Shown here: positions 62,646 through 64,000 of the stretch, in pieces
Position numbering within the stretch: the stretch's first letter is position 1
Layout: the number at the start of each line of letters is the position of its first letter
Assembly (NCBI GenBank): GCA_051000815.1
Contig: JBPCNX010000037.1
Span: 196,406 to 260,405, forward strand
Length of the DNA: 64,000 nt
DNA from: PSRF01 sp051000815
Lineage (GTDB): Bacteria; Acidobacteriota; Blastocatellia; Pyrinomonadales; Pyrinomonadaceae
Direction: 5' to 3'
Program-made: the position numbers and the translations under genes
Notes under the pieces: model-generated
The model's input: the letters and a program-made list of their open reading frames with translations, nothing else
Told to the model about the DNA's origin: nothing
The model's database searches: none

Positions 62646-62715
62646 ATTCGACTCCAGTGACCAGAAGCATGTAACAACGGGCAAGTCAGAAACTCGCCAC
62701 CGTCGCAGCTACCAG

Positions 62716-63381
62716 CTACTTCTTTCCTTTCTCGCGTTTCGCGGCTTTTTTAACGATGACGACGCTTCCGTTCGCACCCGGCACCGCGCCGCGGACCATC
62801 AACAAGTTGTTTTCGGCATCGACTCGGGCAATCGTCAGGCCCTTAACTGTAATGCGCGCGTCGCCCATGTGTCCTGAAGAACGCATTCCCTTTACTACTC
62901 GCGAGGGATACGCCGAGGCGCCGATTGAACCCGGCGCGCGAACATTCATCGAACCATGCGTCTCCGGTCCCCGATTAAAATGGTGGCGCTTGATCGTGCC
63001 GGCGAAGCCGCGACCCTTCGAGCGTCCTACGACTTCAACCATGTCGCCATCAGCAAACTGATCGACCAGCACCTTATCGCCCACACTCGTCGAGTCGTCT
63101 GAATCCTCGAGCCGAAACTCTTTCAGGATTCGCGTTGGCGGAGTGCCGCCGCCGGTCTTTTCGAAGTGGCCGCGCATTGGCTTGGTCACGTTCTTCATTT
63201 TGAGAGGCTTCTCGTCTACCAGACCCAGCTGCACGGCGTTGTAACCGTCGGGCCCCGCAGAGGACTTTTTCTGCACGACCACGCAGGGACCCGCCTTGAT
63301 CACAGTCACGGGGGTGACCGTGCCGTCCGCGGCAAAGATCTGCGTCATGCCGATTTTTCTACCGATGATTCCGTTAATCAT
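62716..63381 (-). CDS. rplC: Ribosomal protein L3
   Basis: 221 residues. MINGIIGRKIGMTQIFAADG and MRSSGHMGDARITVKGL are diagnostic. The end is Lys-rich. It follows rpsJ after a long array. Confidence 0.98.
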   Translation of the reverse strand: MINGIIGRKIGMTQIFAADGTVTPVTVIKAGPCVVVQKKSSAGPDGYNAVQLGLVDEKPLKMKNVTKPMRGHFEKTGGGTPPTRILKEFRLEDSDDSTSVGDKVLVDQFADGDMVEVVGRSKGRGFAGTIKRHHFNRGPETHGSMNVRAPGSIGASAYPSRVVKGMRSSGHMGDARITVKGLTIARVDAENNLLMVRGAVPGANGSVVIVKKAAKREKGKK

Positions 63382-63383
63382 GA

Positions 63384-63527
63384 TTCAATTTCCGATTGCC
63401 GATTGCCGATTGCCGATTTGGTATTTCCAATTCGCTAATCGCATTCTTCAGGTGAACCAGGACCGCCTTTCCAATAGCCGCTCGGAAATTGGCAATTGGC
63501 AATTGGCAATTGGCAATTGGCAATCCC
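63384..63527. repeat. 7-base-period inverted array between rpsJ and rplC (ATTGCCG/ATTGGCA)
   Basis: The left arm (63388-63419) reads TTCCGAT, TGCCGAT, TGCCGAT, TGCCGAT, TTG; the right arm (63484-63525) repeats GGCAATT five times perfectly and then CAATCCCC. This is the longest perfect array in the window. It ends directly at the rpsJ stop. Confidence 0.95.
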
Positions 63528-63848
63528 CTACTGCCTGCCGAAGGCCTTAATCTCGACGTCCACACCCGCCGGCAAATCCAACTTCATCAACGCATCTACT
63601 GTCTGCGGCGTCGGGTCGAGTATGTCCATCAGTCGCTTATGCGTTCTGATCTCAAACTGCTCCCGTGATTTCTTATCCACATGCGGCGAGCGCAGCACCG
63701 TCCACTTGTTCTTTACGGTGGGCAGTGGTATCGGACCCGCCACGCGAGCTCCGGTCCGCTTTGCCGTTTCGACGATTTCTGTAGTCGACTGGTCCAGGAC
63801 GCGGTGGTCGTAGGCCTTTAACCGGATTCTTATTTTTTCATTCAACAT
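63528..63848 (-). CDS. rpsJ: Ribosomal protein S10
   Basis: 106 residues from the ATG at 63848 (MLNEKIRIRLKAYDHRVLDQ); the longer frame translates the repeat upstream. Start of the S10 operon. PLPTVKNKWTVLRSPHVDKK is diagnostic. Confidence 0.98.
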   Translation of the reverse strand: MLNEKIRIRLKAYDHRVLDQSTTEIVETAKRTGARVAGPIPLPTVKNKWTVLRSPHVDKKSREQFEIRTHKRLMDILDPTPQTVDALMKLDLPAGVDVEIKAFGRQ

Positions 63849-63851
63849 AAG

Positions 63852-63968
63852 CTTTTGTACTTTGTACTTGGTTCTTGGTTCTTGGTTCTTTGCTTTTGTA
63901 CCTGACCTTGAATCATTCAACTGATATTGAGATCCAAGTACAAAGTATGAAGTTCAAAGTTCCAAATC
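63852..63968. repeat. 7-base-period inverted array between tuf and rpsJ (TTGGTTC)
   Basis: The left arm (63853-63901) reads TTTGTAC, TTTGTAC, TTGGTTC, TTGGTTC, TTGGTTC, TTTG; the right arm (63933-63967) reads TCCAAGT, ACAAAGT, ATGAAGT, TCAAAGT, TCCAAAT. It lies immediately before the tuf stop. Confidence 0.9.
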
Positions 63969-63969
63969 G

Positions 63970-64000
63970 TTATTCCACAACTTCCGAGACCGTGCCGGCT
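63970..64000 (-). CDS. tuf: C-terminal end of elongation factor Tu (partial)
   Basis: Reading the minus strand to the stop at 63970-63972 gives ...AGTVSEVVE, the usual EF-Tu C-terminus (VGAG-V-EVIE type). Only 9 residues are inside the window. Position just upstream of rpsJ is the standard one. Confidence 0.7.
   Translation of the reverse strand, partial: AGTVSEVVE

Noticed and set aside
63384..63527. Repeats with spacers resembling a CRISPR array
   Set aside because: Units are only 7 bases, directly tandem, without unique spacers of constant length, and no cas gene is in the window.
31594..63968. The heptad arrays as copies of a single insertion element
   Set aside because: The 7-mer changes from site to site, there is no shared terminal sequence, no transposase and no target-site duplication; only period and layout are shared.
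1..64000. tRNA, rRNA or riboswitch genes
   Set aside because: I found no cloverleaf, conserved rRNA segment or known riboswitch core on reading spacers on both strands; a covariance-model search would be decisive.

Overview
The window looks like a chromosomal segment of a soil-type Acidobacteriota, most likely class Blastocatellia. This is inferred from the gene families: a Ser/Thr kinase with an extracellular DUF4384 domain, a separate DUF4384 protein, a TPR-CHAT protein, a VWFA-type secreted protein, a large BNR/Big_9/Calx-beta/DUF4214 surface protein, a TIGR03663 (Agl23-like) glycosyltransferase and a DUF3417 glucan phosphorylase. No rRNA gene is present to confirm it. I saw no tRNA, CRISPR array, prophage or transposase gene.

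Left part (1-35,640), mixed strands and accessory in character: a kinase / DUF4384 / TPR-CHAT module that runs off the left edge; a CPBP protease with a glucan phosphorylase; a macrodomain protein; a VWA protein; a second, divergent EF-G; an ECF sigma / anti-sigma pair whose anti-sigma gene carries a frameshift; a YheT-type hydrolase; the 1378-residue surface protein; SMC with an acidic insert in its ATPase head; two polytopic sugar-transfer-like membrane proteins; YchF, RarA, a methyltransferase and small hypothetical genes.

Right part (35,640-64,000), entirely minus strand and mostly housekeeping. Read in the direction of transcription it is: end of tuf, rpsJ-rplC-rplD-rplW-rplB-rpsS-rplV-rpsC-rplP-rpmC-rpsQ (S10), rplN-rplX-rplE-rpsN-rpsH-rplF-rplR-rpsE-rpmD-rplO-secY-adk-map-infA-rpmJ (spc), rpsM-rpsK-rpsD-rpoA-rplQ (alpha), accB-accC, rplU-rpmA-obgE-nadD-rsfS, a sigma54-type AAA+ regulator, rlmH, a DksA/TraR zinc-finger gene, comF, proline iminopeptidase, HNH nuclease and tatA. 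The array joins translation, secretion, RNA polymerase, fatty-acid precursor synthesis and ribosome assembly on one strand.

The most unusual signal is in the spacers. About twenty gaps, including more than a dozen inside the ribosomal cluster, hold short tandem arrays with a 7-base period. Most have a left arm and a complementary right arm, so the RNA could fold back. The 7-mer differs from site to site (ATTGCCG, ATCGTGA, CATCCCT, GTTCATC, TTGGTTC, GACTTTG, AACAGCA and others) while the architecture stays the same. Several arrays touch or supply stop codons. Two have become the 3' coding end of a gene (proline iminopeptidase and the sigma54-type regulator), and a related roughly 8-base-period array sits in frame inside a membrane-protein gene. 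Three further spacers carry a different imperfect palindrome (CCACAGAT...ATCTGTGG type).
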